From positions 51,125 to 111,874 of the forward strand of contig NZ_JAMXAY010000010.1 of NCBI RefSeq assembly GCF_025460835.1: 60,750 nt of DNA. The letters are read 5' to 3'. The position numbers and the translations under genes are program-made. Below are positions 60,714 through 60,750 of this stretch, piece by piece; position 1 is the stretch's first letter, and every line of letters starts with the position of its first letter. The notes below the pieces were generated by a model. The model made no database searches. It was not told where the DNA came from and saw only the letters and a list, made by a program, of their open reading frames with translations. This DNA comes from Parapedobacter soli (GTDB lineage Bacteria > Bacteroidota > Bacteroidia > Sphingobacteriales > Sphingobacteriaceae).

Positions 60714-60750
60714 CAGAATATGTTTAAATCATTTATTTGTTTATCAATCA

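Overview
The window looks like chromosomal DNA of a Bacteroidota bacterium, most likely family Sphingobacteriaceae (a Parapedobacter/Olivibacter/Pedobacter-type genome; the genus cannot be fixed from sequence alone). The evidence is a short 286-residue primary sigma factor, many -7 elements of the Bacteroidota type TAnnTTTG, very few Shine-Dalgarno sequences, a PorE-like OmpA protein, a ferredoxin-type sulfite reductase with a C-terminal HEPN-like domain, and moderate GC content judged by eye. No tRNA, rRNA, CRISPR array, insertion sequence or prophage gene was recognised; most of the window is ordinary core metabolism with an accessory right-hand third.

Layout. 1-9.5 kb: a DUF1080 protein, glutaryl-CoA dehydrogenase, a PAS-LuxR regulator, FolB, an Hsp20 gene with a striking operator region, an acyl-CoA thioesterase, then a leftward run manC - enoyl-CoA hydratase - PorE-like OmpA protein - SMP-30 lactonase. 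9.9-12 kb: RecQ. 12.3-18.8 kb: a complete sulfate assimilation and siroheme operon (sulfite reductase, CobA, precorrin-2 dehydrogenase, APS reductase, CysD, CysN). 19.1-24.7 kb: glutamate dehydrogenase, a sirtuin without the zinc cysteines, RNase HI, and a four-gene signalling unit (unknown protein, 7-TM protein, histidine kinase, response regulator). 24.7-29.3 kb: leftward serC-serA-lysC-lysA. 29.6-35.8 kb: leftward antiporter - isocitrate dehydrogenase - NtrC-type regulator, and a LolC/E-like permease. 35.9-37.9 kb: fmt and rpoD. 38-51.4 kb: M16 peptidase, lipoproteins, a DnaQ/GIY-YIG nuclease, and scattered envelope or glycan enzymes (sialate O-acetylesterase, GH76-like, sulfatase, GDPD) without SusC/SusD. 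50.2-60.7 kb: an atypical FMN alpha-hydroxy-acid oxidase, OsmC, a TRIC-type channel, a YCII-esterase-esterase operon, its probable sigma54 activator, an AhpD-like protein, an orphan succinate dehydrogenase cytochrome b and an NmrA-like reductase.

Most interesting. Upstream of the YCII-esterase operon (53126-55413) there is a well-spaced sigma54 -24/-12 element, with two dyad repeats centred about 82 and 97 bases upstream of the predicted start of transcription. The operon converges on a gene for an 891-residue triple-GAF sigma54 activator, so together they look like a self-contained sensing and hydrolysis module. Three weaker sigma54-like elements with the same spacing lie upstream of hsp20, rpoD and a lipoprotein gene. 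Several genes carry the -7 element only 4-5 bases before the start codon, which predicts leaderless mRNAs. All functional statements are inferences from motifs and family knowledge; no database search was run.
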